Virus record (IMG/VR): IMGVR_UViG_3300003629_000010
Coordinates: 1-30,030 of that record
Reading direction: 5' to 3' (one strand)
Length of the DNA stretch: 30,030 nt
From: a virus
The notes under the pieces were generated by a model. That model was given only the letters and a program-made list of their open reading frames with translations. It did not search any database and had not been told where the DNA came from. Both the position numbers and the translations under genes were made by a program. Each line of letters begins with the position of its first letter. Within the stretch, counting starts at the first letter, position 1. Shown one piece after another: positions 20,769-28,137 of the stretch.

Positions 20769-21119
20769 ATGGCAACAGTTTCAGAAGGTAGAGAAGAAGT
20801 CGCATCCCTTATAATCGCTGGTGTAACCGGTAACGAGTTCGATTCTATTGCAATCGGTTCAGACGGTACAGCAACGACTGATGGGATGACAGGTCTCCAA
20901 GTTGAAGAGGCTTCTCAGACAGGGCTTACAGGTTCTGTTTCAGGAGAGGTAGCAAGTCTACAGACAACTTTTACAGGAGTTACAGCTGACATTCAGGAGG
21001 TTTCTATTTACGAGTCTACAGGCAGTAACATGCTTGCGAGACAGGTTATTTCAAGTGTTCCGCTTGAATCGAATGACACTCTTGATGTGACTTGGGAGAT
21101 TGACATTCAGGACGTATAG
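20769..21119 (+). CDS. Small virion protein candidate
   Basis: This encodes 116 residues. TTACGAGGTGAAAT before the ATG gives a GAGGTGA SD with 9-base spacing, almost identical to the major capsid leader. The protein is rich in Gly, Thr and Ser with alternating strands (FDSIAIGSDGTATTDGMTG, SGEVASLQTTFTGVTADIQ). The F-x-x-I-A-I-G-S-x-G phrase is common near the start of phage tail-fibre and decoration proteins. The matching SD suggests high copy number, so a decoration protein is plausible but unproven. Confidence 0.62.
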   Translation: MATVSEGREEVASLIIAGVTGNEFDSIAIGSDGTATTDGMTGLQVEEASQTGLTGSVSGEVASLQTTFTGVTADIQEVSIYESTGSNMLARQVISSVPLESNDTLDVTWEIDIQDV

Positions 21120-21135
21120 CTGCGTCCAACCACTT

Positions 21136-21154
21136 ATTTTTTTCTTATTTTTTT
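21136..21154 (+). terminator. Oligo-T terminator
   Basis: TTTTTTTCTTATTTTTTTAA after gene 20769. Confidence 0.65.
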
Positions 21155-21166
21155 AACAATTAGTTT

Positions 21167-21199
21167 TATAAAGATTGGTTACGCATACCTTTTTATATA
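21167..21199 (+). promoter_or_regulatory. Promoters of propeller gene
   Basis: TTAGTTTTATAAAG (TATAAA 21167-21172, 48 bp before ATG 21215) and a second box TTTTTATATAG (21190-21200), followed by GAGG. Confidence 0.6.
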
Positions 21200-21214
21200 G
21201 AGGATTATATTATA

Positions 21215-23674
21215 ATGGCAAGCAACCAGTTCTTTTTCGACGATTTCCTGAATGAGGACCAGTTAGATTCAACTTTCAGTATAACAGTTGATACGTCTGG
21301 CGACGGTACAATGGAGATTTCTACTTTCGACACTCCCGTAAACCGTACAAAATATACTTTTACAGAAACAGGGTCGGATGATACTAACGGTATTTCTTTG
21401 AACAATAATATTGTTGCTTACGCCAGTACAGACACCAATGTATACGTGCACAAGTTAAGTGACGGAACAACTACGGCCGCCAGCCCAATGGCGGAGTCCT
21501 TAGAACTTGTATGGGAGGTTGAGTTCAGTCCAAACAACAATTTCGTGGCTTACGGAGCTAACGACGGTAATCTTTGGATTCACGACGTGTTCACCGATGA
21601 TGTTTCTTTCGGAGACATCCTTGACAGTCCTTTAAGCGAAGGCTCGGGCGGTGTGCGAGCAGTTGAATGGAGTCCTAACGGAGATTATGTTGCGTTCGGA
21701 GGTTACGGCAGCACCGTATGGGTTTATGAAACAAGTAATTGGAGCAAAGTCGCTACTTTAAGTGAGGCTAATGACTTTGTGTTCGATATTGCGTGGAGTC
21801 CTAACGGCGAATCTATTGCGTACGGTACTTTCGACAATGAAGTTCACATCCATCACGGAGCGGATTACTTTGACCCATGGAGTTTTGACACTACTTTAAC
21901 CAATATGAACGGTTACGTTGATTCTTTGCAGTGGTCTGAGAACTCTGAGTGGTTAGCTGTGGCTTCGAATGAAGGTGCTTGCTACATTTTTGACGGAGCG
22001 TTTTGGGACCTTGAGCAAACTATAAACGTTTCAAACGGTGTGATTGCAGTTGCTTTTAAGGGCAGCAATGATTTATTGACTTTCGGCGATAACAACGGTA
22101 ATATTTATGTTTACGATTTCAGCGCCAGCAGCACAGTTACGTGGGATGCTACTGAAACAAGTTACAGCCCGATAAGTAAGACTTCAGGTACTATAAGCGA
22201 TTTGCATTGGAGTCCTGACGAGCAGTACCTTGCTTTTTCAAGTAACGACGACAACGCATACGTTTTGGAGTCTCAGACATTGTTTGAGGACAGCGGTACA
22301 GCTTTCAGTACCAATTTTGCTACGGGTGAGGATGTGCCGCCTACAGAGATAAGAATTGAGCATTCAGCTACTATTCCTACCGATACAACCATTAATTACG
22401 TGGTTGAGGACAGTAACGGTAATCAGGTTAACGTTGATGAGGCGCAGGTAGGTACTAACATTGACTCGTCTAATTTGGAGACTGACACTATAGAAGTTAG
22501 ATACGATTTGCAGCAAAGCTCTCCTGACGACGATGTGACGCCGACACTTGACAGCTTTACTTTGTACGGTGCGTTCCCACAAGATTATTTCAGGACGCTC
22601 AATGAAGCGGCAGGCACAAGCGATGCTTTGACGGATGAAAAAGATTTTGTCCGGTTGACAACTGTACAGGTCGGCGCTAACGACACGGCTACACGTGAAA
22701 TAGGTGTTGTAAGAAGTTTGGCGGAGACAGTCGGTTTAGCAGGTGCTTTAACTGTTGCGGCTGCATACGTTGACACTTTAACTGAGTCAGTAGGCTTGAA
22801 TGATACTTTAACAAGTTTCACTGATTATGTCAAGTCCTTGAATGAGGTTGCAGGTGTTTCAGATACTGTTTCAAGGGCGGCGGATTACTTTAGAACGGTC
22901 AGCGAGCAAACAGGAATCAATGACGTAGTTACTGAAGCAGTGACGGTAGTCGAGTCATTGGCTGAAAGTGTTGGCGTACAAGATAACGTCACAAGCACAG
23001 CAGGTTATGTCCGTACACAGACAGAGAATGTCTTGGTAGATACCGCTACACTGTTTGAAAAAGCTTTTACACGTGTTCAGACACAAGGCGTAGGCGTTCA
23101 AGACACCGCTACAAAAGCAGCGACTTACGTTGAAAGCGTGGCTGAGACGGTTGGAGTTGCAGCAAACAGCGTTGTAACAATTATCATCCCTGTCAACTTG
23201 TCTGAAGGTCTTGGCGTGGATACAAAGGTGTCCTCATTCACTGGTTATGTAAGAAATATCGGTGAAAGCGTTGGTGTCCGGGCAAACACAGTTATATCTG
23301 CGGTTTACCGCCGTGTAATAACTGAATCCGCTGGCGTGCAGGACTCATTCAGTAAAGGTATTGACATAGTGTTGTCAGAATCTTTAAATGTTGCGTCAAG
23401 GGTTGAACGTGTGTTGGGAGAGGCTTTAACCTTGAATGAAGGTTTCGGGGTTAATGATTCGGTTGAGCCAAGCACTGTTTACAGCCGTGTAGTATCTGCA
23501 TCTGCAGGCGTGAAGGACTCAGTAATTGACTGGTTCACTGAGAATGTCGGTCAGGACACGGTTACGGAGGATGATGACAGCAGCCGGGATGCCCGTGAAG
23601 AGGATTCAAAGAGTTCGGACCTTGTTGAGAGAGACGAGGTAAGCGGTGACGCAGTCGAAGGAGACCGTAATTAG
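21215..23674 (+). CDS. Seven-bladed beta-propeller virion protein with C-terminal short repeats
   Basis: This encodes 819 residues. After a beta-rich N-terminus come seven WD40-like blades at about 58-80, 100-124, 148-171, 190-213, 235-259, 276-301 and 327-351, with phrases such as AVEWSPNGDYVAFGGYGST and LHWSPDEQYLAFSSNDD. Seven blades make a closed propeller. A beta domain (about 365-455) follows, then roughly 16 repeats of about 20 residues (YVDTLTESVGLNDTLTSFT) at about 458-770, and an Asp/Glu-rich end. Repeats of this E-x-x-G-V-x-D type are frequent in archaeal surface proteins. A receptor-binding spike or head fibre is likely. It is encoded between capsid and connector genes. Confidence 0.78.
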   Translation: MASNQFFFDDFLNEDQLDSTFSITVDTSGDGTMEISTFDTPVNRTKYTFTETGSDDTNGISLNNNIVAYASTDTNVYVHKLSDGTTTAASPMAESLELVWEVEFSPNNNFVAYGANDGNLWIHDVFTDDVSFGDILDSPLSEGSGGVRAVEWSPNGDYVAFGGYGSTVWVYETSNWSKVATLSEANDFVFDIAWSPNGESIAYGTFDNEVHIHHGADYFDPWSFDTTLTNMNGYVDSLQWSENSEWLAVASNEGACYIFDGAFWDLEQTINVSNGVIAVAFKGSNDLLTFGDNNGNIYVYDFSASSTVTWDATETSYSPISKTSGTISDLHWSPDEQYLAFSSNDDNAYVLESQTLFEDSGTAFSTNFATGEDVPPTEIRIEHSATIPTDTTINYVVEDSNGNQVNVDEAQVGTNIDSSNLETDTIEVRYDLQQSSPDDDVTPTLDSFTLYGAFPQDYFRTLNEAAGTSDALTDEKDFVRLTTVQVGANDTATREIGVVRSLAETVGLAGALTVAAAYVDTLTESVGLNDTLTSFTDYVKSLNEVAGVSDTVSRAADYFRTVSEQTGINDVVTEAVTVVESLAESVGVQDNVTSTAGYVRTQTENVLVDTATLFEKAFTRVQTQGVGVQDTATKAATYVESVAETVGVAANSVVTIIIPVNLSEGLGVDTKVSSFTGYVRNIGESVGVRANTVISAVYRRVITESAGVQDSFSKGIDIVLSESLNVASRVERVLGEALTLNEGFGVNDSVEPSTVYSRVVSASAGVKDSVIDWFTENVGQDTVTEDDDSSRDAREEDSKSSDLVERDEVSGDAVEGDRN

Positions 23675-23704
23675 GTCATGGCTGTGCCACCAACAACAAC
23701 CTTT

Positions 23705-23710
23705 TTAAAA
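23705..23710 (+). promoter_or_regulatory. TATA promoter of gene 23737
   Basis: CCTTTTTAAAAG, 32 bp before ATG 23737, followed by ATTATTATATTATG as in the protease promoter. Confidence 0.55.
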
Positions 23711-23736
23711 GAATCTAAGTAAACTATTATTATATT

Positions 23737-24066
23737 ATGAGCAGAAATATCGAAGTTCCAAAAGCAACTCGTTACAACGTCAGCTACACAATCACTGATG
23801 ACGACGGTGCAACAATTGATTTGACAGCTGCAGAAGACGTGTATTTAAAAGTTTCCACTGAGAAAGGAGGCTACGGCGAAACAGTTATCGACAAGTCAGC
23901 AGGCACAGTCAATGCGGACGGCGTTGCAACATGGAGTTTGACAGATTCAGATACAGACCTTGAAAACGGTTTGTACGAGTTCGAAATTGAGATTAAGTAT
24001 GGCAGCGACCAGTCTACGCAGCCGGAGAAAGCAAAATTCTTTGTAAAAGAAAGGGTGACAGAATAA
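23737..24066 (+). CDS. Small beta-sandwich virion protein (BppU-like N-domain)
   Basis: This encodes 109 residues. The pattern YNVSYTITDDDGATIDLTAA followed by VYLKVSTEKGG and GLYEFEIEIKYG matches the short Ig-like domain seen at the N-terminus of phage upper baseplate proteins (BppU) and in stand-alone virion proteins. It is acidic. It starts a leaderless transcript and is followed 2 bases later by the connector gene. It may fix the propeller protein to the virion, as such domains often mediate attachment; this is inference from position. Confidence 0.62.
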   Translation: MSRNIEVPKATRYNVSYTITDDDGATIDLTAAEDVYLKVSTEKGGYGETVIDKSAGTVNADGVATWSLTDSDTDLENGLYEFEIEIKYGSDQSTQPEKAKFFVKERVTE

Positions 24067-24067
24067 A

Positions 24068-24658
24068 ATGGTTACTAAAAGTTTTAACAGTCCAGACGAG
24101 CTTATCAACAGGCTTGGATACACTGATGACAGTTACGGAGACTCAGACATTCAAGAAGTAATTGAGCGTGCACATCGGCGTATGGAAGGAGGAGTCGGTA
24201 CAAGCGTTCATGAGGATGTTCGTTTCGACGAGTTCACTGAAGACGGCGAGTACGTGAAAGAGTACCAACTTGATTTCCGTCCCGTATTGGAAGTTGAAAA
24301 AGTTGTGGTCGGAAACAAACGTGTAAAAGAAGAGGACTACACTATCAACTACAGTGAAGGCACAATCACTTTTACTCAAAGCTTTTTCGATGAAAGTATC
24401 GGTCTCCGAGGCTTGACAGGTTTCAGAGGTGTTGAAGGCTTCAGTATCAAGTACGTACCTAAGATTATGAAGGATTTGGAGTACTGGCTTACTGTTTACG
24501 ACATGTTTTCAGGTAGCATCGTCAGTATTGACGAGGACAACACGAACACCAGTATTGAGCAGGCGAAGGAGCAGGCTGCAGCGTTCAGCAAGCAGATTAA
24601 CCGTTCCAGCGTCATGGGTACGTTCAGTGACGGGTTTAGACCGAGAGGTCACCGTTAA
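24068..24658 (+). CDS. Head-tail connector (adaptor) protein
   Basis: This encodes 196 residues. The N-terminal helices (SPDELINRLGYTDDSYGDSD, IQEVIERAHRRMEGGVGT), the strand pair LDFRPVLEVEKVVVGNK with VKEEDYTINYSEGTITF, and the YWLTVYDMFSG helix fit the gp6/gp15-type adaptor family that binds the portal base. The C-terminal Arg-rich tail (FRPRGHR) may touch the portal or DNA. It comes first in the neck block, followed by a gp10-like gene. Confidence 0.75.
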   Translation: MVTKSFNSPDELINRLGYTDDSYGDSDIQEVIERAHRRMEGGVGTSVHEDVRFDEFTEDGEYVKEYQLDFRPVLEVEKVVVGNKRVKEEDYTINYSEGTITFTQSFFDESIGLRGLTGFRGVEGFSIKYVPKIMKDLEYWLTVYDMFSGSIVSIDEDNTNTSIEQAKEQAAAFSKQINRSSVMGTFSDGFRPRGHR

Positions 24659-24663
24659 AGTCC

Positions 24664-24719
24664 GTGGTCTTGGGTACTTCTTACCCGTTTACCCATGGGT
24701 AGTTAGGGGTGAATCCACC
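24664..24719 (-). repeat. Dispersed ~50-bp element, copy D
   Basis: GTGGTCTTGGGTACTTCTTA continues CCCGTTTACCCATGGGTAGT and TAGGGGTGAATCCACC. It matches the reverse complement of copy B along most of its length. The centre ACCCATGGGT is a perfect palindrome here. Its GGGGTGA supplies the SD of the gene at 24721. Confidence 0.85.
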
Positions 24720-24720
24720 A

Positions 24721-24987
24721 ATGAAAAAGGCAAAAGTAACGAAGAAAGGTAAGAAACGTGCACAGAAACAATTAGCACGGAGAATGAGAGCAACAGCTCT
24801 TCAAAAAGCAGAGACAATGGTGCCGGTCGTTGATGGTGCGCTCCGTGACAGCCTTCAAGTAGTTGACGGACCGGACTACTCAGTTATTCTTGGCAGCGAT
24901 TTGGACTACGCACAGCTTGTGGAGCAAGGAACAGTTAACCAAGAGCCGCAGCCGTACATAGTTCCCGCCGTCCGAAGAATGAAGTAA
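24721..24987 (+). CDS. Neck protein, HK97 gp10-like
   Basis: This encodes 88 residues. The ATG at 24721 is preferred to a GTG at 24709 because GGGGTGA at 24705-24711 fits it with 9-base spacing. The phrase ETMVPVVDGALRDSLQVVDG, then VILGSDLDYAQLVEQGT and PQPYIVPAVRRMK, is the signature of the HK97 gp10 / head-tail joining family (A-P-V-x-x-G-x-L-R-x-S ... Y-A-x-x-V-E-x-G-T ... P-x-x-P-A). The N-terminus is Lys/Arg rich. It joins the connector to the tail. Confidence 0.88.
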   Translation: MKKAKVTKKGKKRAQKQLARRMRATALQKAETMVPVVDGALRDSLQVVDGPDYSVILGSDLDYAQLVEQGTVNQEPQPYIVPAVRRMK

Positions 24988-25007
24988 TATCATACCCGGA
25001 GTCTTTG

Positions 25008-25013
25008 TATAAA
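25008..25013 (+). promoter_or_regulatory. TATA box of candidate ncRNA, copy 2
   Basis: TATAAAGT, 21 bp before CCTCGGGG, the same spacing as in copy 1. Confidence 0.7.
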
Positions 25014-25028
25014 GTGTTCTTATCAATC

Positions 25029-25122
25029 CCTCGGGGTTTCGGGGTTTTTCCAATATTCTATAACGCGGGCGCGTGTTTTGTATATATGAGTTGAGTTTTC
25101 GAAAAAAGTGCGAACCCCCGAA
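25029..25122 (+). ncRNA. Candidate structured RNA, copy 2 (94 nt)
   Basis: Gapless 94-nt homologue of 12428-12521. The closing stem is kept: TCGGGG/CCCCGA, TT/AA, CG/CG, a 3x3 internal loop (GGG facing GTG), then TTTTT/AAAAA. The apical hairpin differs in sequence (ACGC-GGGC-GCGT) but a hairpin remains, a pattern expected from selection on structure. CTATAACGC is conserved. It lies between neck genes in a region of 289 bp that carries no long protein gene. Confidence 0.6.
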
Positions 25123-25148
25123 CACCCTGCCGCCGAGACCAAAGGTTT

Positions 25149-25154
25149 TATAAA
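25149..25154 (+). promoter_or_regulatory. TATA promoter of tail terminator gene
   Basis: GGTTTTATAAAGG; TATAAA lies 34 bp before GTT 25183, where other viral promoters have ATG, and 128 bp before the gene start 25277. Confidence 0.65.
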
Positions 25155-25177
25155 GGATAGTTACCAATTAAATTATT

Positions 25178-25276
25178 ATATTGTTAGGACACTGCTGAGA
25201 CCAGCAACATATTCACTGGTTTTCATCCTCAAGCACGGGGAAAAGTCCAGACAATCCAAGCACGGAGAGGAATAAG
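25178..25276 (+). other. Long structured 5-prime leader of gene 25277
   Basis: Expected transcript leader of about 100 bases, unlike the leaderless rule in this genome. GCTG-AGAC-CAGC or ACCAG...CTGGT can form hairpins, and AAGCACGG is repeated. A frame from 25183 without an ATG stays open for 30 codons and stops at TAA 25273-25275, next to the gene start. It may be a decayed small gene or a regulatory leader. Confidence 0.45.
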
Positions 25277-25750
25277 ATGAGTACTACTAATGTTCAAGAC
25301 CTTGTGATAGAGGTTCGAGACGTATTAGATGAAAATATTGATGACCCAATCAGTCGGCGTGCTGCCGATGGAAAGAACTGGGTTTACGACGATTTCCCTA
25401 ATCTTAATGCTACAATGCCGAGAATCGGTATTGCGGCTGTAGACGTTACTTATGATTCTCTTGCGCTTGGAACTCCGAAAAGAGTGAAGAACGCTGTTAT
25501 ACAGGTCTCAGTGTTCGTTGACCAGAGCGACAACAAGTTTGATGTAGACGATGACGGCAGTAATGAGACTGAGGAGCAGGTTATGCAGTATTTGGCGACC
25601 CGTGTAGAGGATGTAATAGTTAATCAGCAGGATTACTTTAGAAACACTGTAGGTGTTCGGTACATGCTTCCTACTTCAAGTACTCGGACAGTGAACATGG
25701 AAGAAAACGTTATTCAGAAAAACATTAGTTTAGAAGTGGAGTTTGTATAA
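25277..25750 (+). CDS. Tail terminator / tail completion protein candidate
   Basis: This encodes 157 residues starting MSTTNVQDLVIEVRDVLDEN. The size, the position between the gp10-like neck gene and the tail tube gene, and the layout of an N-terminal helix followed by strands (VKNAVIQVSVFVDQSD, NISLEVEFV) fit the tail terminator family (lambda gpU-like), whose hexamer closes the tube at the head side. Direct motif evidence is limited. GGAGAGG lies about 9 bases before the ATG. Confidence 0.68.
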   Translation: MSTTNVQDLVIEVRDVLDENIDDPISRRAADGKNWVYDDFPNLNATMPRIGIAAVDVTYDSLALGTPKRVKNAVIQVSVFVDQSDNKFDVDDDGSNETEEQVMQYLATRVEDVIVNQQDYFRNTVGVRYMLPTSSTRTVNMEENVIQKNISLEVEFV

Positions 25751-25777
25751 ACAATATTATAAGGTGTATATTTAAAA

Positions 25778-26722
25778 ATGGTTGATTATCAAAGAAAAAC
25801 AGGTTTGGCAGATGCCGTACAGGTTGACGACGGAGACGGAGACGTTTTCGCAGACATAGATGTCAACATAGCGTCTGCTTCACACGAAGTCGAAATCCCT
25901 TCAAATCTTTTATCAAGTATCGGTGAGGGTGCAGGATTTGTTGCCCGTGACGACGGACAAATGAGTGTTACAGCGGATATAAGTATCCGTGCAATCACTT
26001 TGGAGGTTCTGCAGTTGCTTGGAAGTTACAGCGATGACGGAACCAACTGGACGATTGAAAGTCAGGACATCCTCCCCGAGTACGAGTTCAAACAGCAGGT
26101 CAGCGATGACGGCGTACTTGTACTTTCCGGTTATGATGATTCAGGTACTGAGCCTGCTCCGGCGCCGGGATTCAAGTTCGATTCAGCAACTTTCACAGTG
26201 GATACTGATGGAGTTGTAGAAATTGATTTCTCAGGTATCGGATTGTATGCAGAGGTTCAGTCAGGAAGCATCAGTACTAACAACAGTACGTTGAACCCGG
26301 AGAACTATTTGGATGCACACGTCGAGATTGACGGTACAAAAGTCGGTTCTCTTGACAGCGTCGAGTTCAGTATTGAACGTAATGCTTCAGCGGTCCGAGG
26401 TATTGAGCAGAGAGAAGCTAATTACAGGCTTCTTCCGACCGAGGTCATTGAAGGTATGCGTGATGTAAGCTTTTCCATGACAGTTGAGATTACAGATGAG
26501 ACTGCTTGGGAAGAGGTTATGGATGACGGCAGTAAACCGTTGCGTCCTTCCGACAACCGTGGCGAGTCCAGTGTAAAAGTTGTGGTCAGTGACGGTGAGG
26601 AGATTGAAGTAACCGGTGCAGTGTTTGAAACTGAAAGCGCTGAGCTTGCGGATGATGCAGAAGTGCGTACAGTTGACATTGACGGTAATGCCCGTGATTG
26701 GGTTGCAAGAGGTGAAGTCTAA
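25778..26722 (+). CDS. Major tail tube protein
   Basis: This encodes 314 residues, acidic and beta-rich. Its place after the tail terminator candidate and before the chaperone pair is that of the tube gene. The N-terminal part (GAGFVARDDGQMSVTADISIRA) and the second part (HVEIDGTKVGSLDSVEFSIE, FSMTVEITDETAWEEVM) look like the two beta-barrel halves of larger archaeal and phage tube proteins. AAGGTG lies about 11 bases before the ATG. The stop TAA is followed by the next ATG after one base. Confidence 0.8.
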   Translation: MVDYQRKTGLADAVQVDDGDGDVFADIDVNIASASHEVEIPSNLLSSIGEGAGFVARDDGQMSVTADISIRAITLEVLQLLGSYSDDGTNWTIESQDILPEYEFKQQVSDDGVLVLSGYDDSGTEPAPAPGFKFDSATFTVDTDGVVEIDFSGIGLYAEVQSGSISTNNSTLNPENYLDAHVEIDGTKVGSLDSVEFSIERNASAVRGIEQREANYRLLPTEVIEGMRDVSFSMTVEITDETAWEEVMDDGSKPLRPSDNRGESSVKVVVSDGEEIEVTGAVFETESAELADDAEVRTVDIDGNARDWVARGEV

Positions 26723-27034
26723 ATGGTTAAGTTTGACGTTGAAACCGTTGACGGCAGTGAAAAGGAAATCCAGTTAATGGATTTTGTGCCTACCCGTGTA
26801 GGTATAAAGGCTCGTTCAAAGCTTCAAGTTGGTTTGCAGGGCGATAAGTCCAATGCGAACATTGAAATGGAGAACGCACTTGAAAAAGCGGATAACGCCA
26901 TGCTTTACGTGGTTGAGGAGATGCTTGACCGCAGCGGCGAAGACGTATCCGTTGATGACTTGGCTTACAGTTCTTTCCAAGAGATTGGGAAGCATTATTG
27001 GAGCCAGATTCAAGGTGAAAAAGCGGGAAACTGA
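26723..27034 (+). CDS. Tail assembly chaperone (G-like)
   Basis: This encodes 103 residues starting MVKFDVETVDGSEKEIQLMD. It lies between the tail tube and tape measure genes, the standard place of the lambda G/T chaperone pair. The C-terminal end carries a GGGAAAC slippery heptamer at 27025-27031 immediately before the TGA. A -1 shift there would continue into the 27019-27276 frame and yield a GT-like fusion of 184 residues. The protein would bind the tape measure before tube assembly and does not enter the virion. Confidence 0.82.
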   Translation: MVKFDVETVDGSEKEIQLMDFVPTRVGIKARSKLQVGLQGDKSNANIEMENALEKADNAMLYVVEEMLDRSGEDVSVDDLAYSSFQEIGKHYWSQIQGEKAGN

Positions 27035-27276
27035 AGAAACGGGTGGAGAACCTTTTAAAACGTATGAGTAAGCGTGAGAAAGGGGTTGAAGTTGAAGACC
27101 CTTTGCTTGCTCAAGCGTTCACGTTTTATAATTACAGCGAGGCAGGGATTTCAGTCGGTATTGATGATGTCCCGAATCTCGTGGTTCTTGACCTGTTGGA
27201 GCAGATTCAACAAGCCGGTAACAAGTTGAAGAAGAAGAAGCTTGACGGCATGGAGAACAAACACAATGGGTTTTAA
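27019..27276 (+). CDS. Tail assembly chaperone, T-like frame made by -1 frameshift
   Basis: The frame is open from 27019 to the TAA before 27277, in the -1 register relative to the G-like gene. After the shift the product reads KLKKRVENLLKRMSKREKG and continues through DPLLAQAFTFYNYSEAG to LKKKKLDGMENKHNGF, 82 residues in the shifted part. An internal ATG (27064) has no clear SD, which supports expression as a fusion. The T domain of such fusions recruits tube subunits onto the tape measure. Confidence 0.75.
   Translation, partial: KSGKLKKRVENLLKRMSKREKGVEVEDPLLAQAFTFYNYSEAGISVGIDDVPNLVVLDLLEQIQQAGNKLKKKKLDGMENKHNGF
27025..27031 (+). promoter_or_regulatory. Programmed -1 frameshift site GGGAAAC
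   Basis: Zero-frame codons are GCG-GGA-AAC-TGA; slipping back one base gives GGG-AAA-CTG. This is the X-XXY-YYZ form and one base different from the lambda G-T site GGGAAAG. The stop follows directly. Confidence 0.8.
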
Positions 27277-27307
27277 AAAGAATGTTTAACAAAGGTGTTA
27301 TTATAAG

Positions 27308-28126
27308 ATGAGCGAGGATATTTTGTTCGGTGCGAAACTGGTACCTGATTTCAGCCAGTTAGAGAAAGATTTAGAGAACGGTGATTTCCAGACAGAGGTA
27401 GATGTATCTGGTTCTGGAAGTGGAGCCGGTGCTGCTGGCGGTGCTGCTGCAGGAGGCGGCGGTAAAGGTAAAGGTGGCGGACTTGCTGCTCTTGGCGGTA
27501 TTGCTAAGACGTTGACAGGTATCCTCGGTGCTGTAGCTATTCTTTCACAGTTAGAGATTGTTACAGAGTTCATAGGTTTAATTGCACGTATTGTGGAGAT
27601 AATGCTGTTGCCGACGCTTATAGCTATTATGGCGTTGCTTCAGCCTTTTGTACAGTTGTTCCTGCGTTTGATGCCTAAGTATTTGGACGCACTTAAAAAG
27701 ATTTGGGGGTTCGTTGAATCCCTTATAAATGCGTTCCTGACAGGTATCGGTGATTTAGCAGGTTACTTGTCCGGCATGGCTGGAAACATTGACGACATGC
27801 TTACAAGCATTGTAGAACTGCCGGGTAACATTGCAGATTATATTGCAGACGTTATTCCGGGAGCTGGTGACGCCATGAATGCTGCAGGTGATGCAGTAGG
27901 TGGCGCAGTCAGTGCAGGTAAAGAGTTCATCACAAGTCCTTTCGGCTGGGGTAGTTCCGGCGGAGACAGTGGTGGAAGCGGAGGAGACGTGACAGTCGAA
28001 TCCATGACTGTGAATGGCGGTCCTGACACAGGTCCGGACGTTGCAAGCGACTTGTCCGACGAATCTAAGAAGGAGAAATCCGGTAGGAATGCACAGTACA
28101 ACTTGATTGACAAGCTTTCAGGGTGA
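27308..28126 (+). CDS. Tape measure protein (short)
   Basis: This encodes 272 residues, directly after the frameshifting chaperones, which fixes the role. A Gly/Ala-rich linker (about 38-65) is followed by a strongly hydrophobic region (about 66-125, including TLIAIMALLQPFVQLFLRL) and amphipathic helices, then a Gly/Ser-rich stretch and a charged end. At about 0.15 nm per residue of helix, the tail would be roughly 40 nm, short for a siphovirus. AAAGGTG lies about 12 bases before the ATG. Confidence 0.8.
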   Translation: MSEDILFGAKLVPDFSQLEKDLENGDFQTEVDVSGSGSGAGAAGGAAAGGGGKGKGGGLAALGGIAKTLTGILGAVAILSQLEIVTEFIGLIARIVEIMLLPTLIAIMALLQPFVQLFLRLMPKYLDALKKIWGFVESLINAFLTGIGDLAGYLSGMAGNIDDMLTSIVELPGNIADYIADVIPGAGDAMNAAGDAVGGAVSAGKEFITSPFGWGSSGGDSGGSGGDVTVESMTVNGGPDTGPDVASDLSDESKKEKSGRNAQYNLIDKLSG

Positions 28127-28137
28127 ATAATTAGAAA

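Noticed and set aside
25225-25265. RNase P-like phrase GGGGAAAAGTCC in the leader of gene 25277
   Set aside because: Only one short motif is similar; the region is about 100 bases and lacks the other conserved parts of RNase P RNA.
26829-27071. Basic 80-codon frame overlapping the tail chaperone genes
   Set aside because: It is in the third frame, is rich in Lys, Arg and Thr unlike the proteome, and the other two frames are explained by the chaperone pair and its frameshift.
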